Of a stretch of DNA of 50,134 nucleotides, positions 49,865 to 50,134 are shown piece after piece (within the stretch, counting starts at the first letter, position 1; every line of letters begins with the position of its first letter). The position numbers and the translations under genes are program-made. Source of the DNA: an uncultured Clostridia bacterium (GTDB lineage: Bacteria > Bacillota > Clostridia > Oscillospirales > CAG-272); contig CALXUV010000029.1 in assembly GCA_944391815.1 (NCBI GenBank), positions 1 to 50,134 on the forward strand, read 5' to 3'. The notes beneath the pieces were generated by a model that had not been told where the DNA came from, made no database searches, and saw only the letters and a program-made list of their open reading frames with translations.

Positions 49865-50134
49865 GTGTCTGTCCGCTTGCTGCCACGTTTCTGTCAACTG
49901 TTATTGTGTTGCCGTTGAGTGTAAGTCCATTTGAAGCATTTACAACACTTCCGCCTGCCGAAAGAGTTATATTTCCGGCAGTACCGGATGCCAAATGATT
50001 GAAATCGCTTATAGAAACTGTTATCTGTGTATCTGTTTCAAGCACCATCATTGTGCAGGCAAAGTCTGTACTGATTCCGTTGCAGCTGCCGGCTCCCCAG
50101 AACACATATCCCACTGCTCCGGAAGATGTATCCT
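49842..50134 (-). CDS. C-terminal part of a putative secreted surface protein, cut by window edge
   Basis: Only the last 97 codons are in the window; the frame stays open to the right edge. The sequence is beta-rich and low in charge: GYVFWGAGSCNGISTDFACT, TQITVSISDFNHLASGTAGN, then SGQTLTIVINK at the end. Many Thr, Ser, Gly and Asn suggest an extracellular immunoglobulin-like or adhesin domain. No anchor is seen at the C-terminus. Its last eight codons and stop recur in the tandem units to the left. Family not recognised. Confidence 0.65.
   Translation of the reverse strand, partial: DTSSGAVGYVFWGAGSCNGISTDFACTMMVLETDTQITVSISDFNHLASGTAGNITLSAGGSVVNASNGLTLNGNTITVDRNVAASGQTLTIVINK

Noticed and set aside
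49371-49998. ORFs of 68-78 codons across the tandem units
   Set aside because: They read through palindromes, repeat with each unit, and lack ribosome binding sites.

Overview
The window reads as chromosomal DNA of an anaerobic, endospore-forming member of the Bacillota, most likely a gut Clostridia (an Oscillospirales-type lineage is my guess). The evidence is the sporulation sigma factor SigG, strong AGGAGG ribosome binding sites, sigma-A promoters of the TTGACA-17-TATAAT type, the infC-rpmI-rplT operon behind an attenuator, the smc-ftsY cluster, and hairpin-rich intergenic repeats of the kind common in gut Clostridia. The lineage below class is inferred, not shown.

Layout. Positions 1-7433 (all minus strand) hold sugar and amino-acid functions: the N-terminal part of a 4-alpha-glucanotransferase (malQ), a complete galactose-type ABC importer (mglB-mglA-mglC order, with terminator), sigG with a possible forespore-type promoter, and an alanine/glycine:cation symporter. 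Positions 7434-9360 hold one N/Q/Y-rich membrane protein and two strong hairpin terminators. Positions 9400-22900 look accessory: an AraC-type regulator divergent from a 2,944-residue surface protein whose codon use differs from its neighbours, two short ORFs in one frame split by a single TAG, and a three-gene cassette (membrane protein, HTH-TPR regulator, HExxH lipoprotein). Two related palindromic hairpins flank this cassette, and a tRNA-Glu(CTC) lies just beyond it.

Positions 23400-44300 are dense housekeeping on the plus strand: infC (with an apparent ATC start behind a leader attenuator), rpmI, rplT, a TrmH-type RNA methylase, dprA, topA, trmFO, plsX, an RNase III-like protein, rnc, an Elp3-type radical SAM protein, smc, ftsY, the dITP/XTP pyrophosphatase, nadD, yqeK and rsfS. 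These serve translation, DNA topology and segregation, RNA processing, lipid synthesis, protein targeting and NAD synthesis. Positions 44500-50134 are again less conserved: a P-loop kinase-like protein, two unknown minus-strand envelope proteins, a second HTH-TPR regulator, hairpin-rich repeats, and three tandem 157-bp units that carry copies of the 3' end of a partial surface-protein gene.

The strongest candidates for something undescribed are: (i) the 573-residue protein at 32896-34617, an RNase III-fold paralogue that has lost three of four catalytic acidic residues, carries two dsRNA-binding domains, and sits directly upstream of the active rnc; (ii) a degenerate tandem array with a period of about 39 bp filling the 630-bp gap between dprA and topA; (iii) the HTH-TPR/metalloprotease-lipoprotein cassette between matched palindromes; and (iv) the giant modular surface protein with its divergent AraC regulator.
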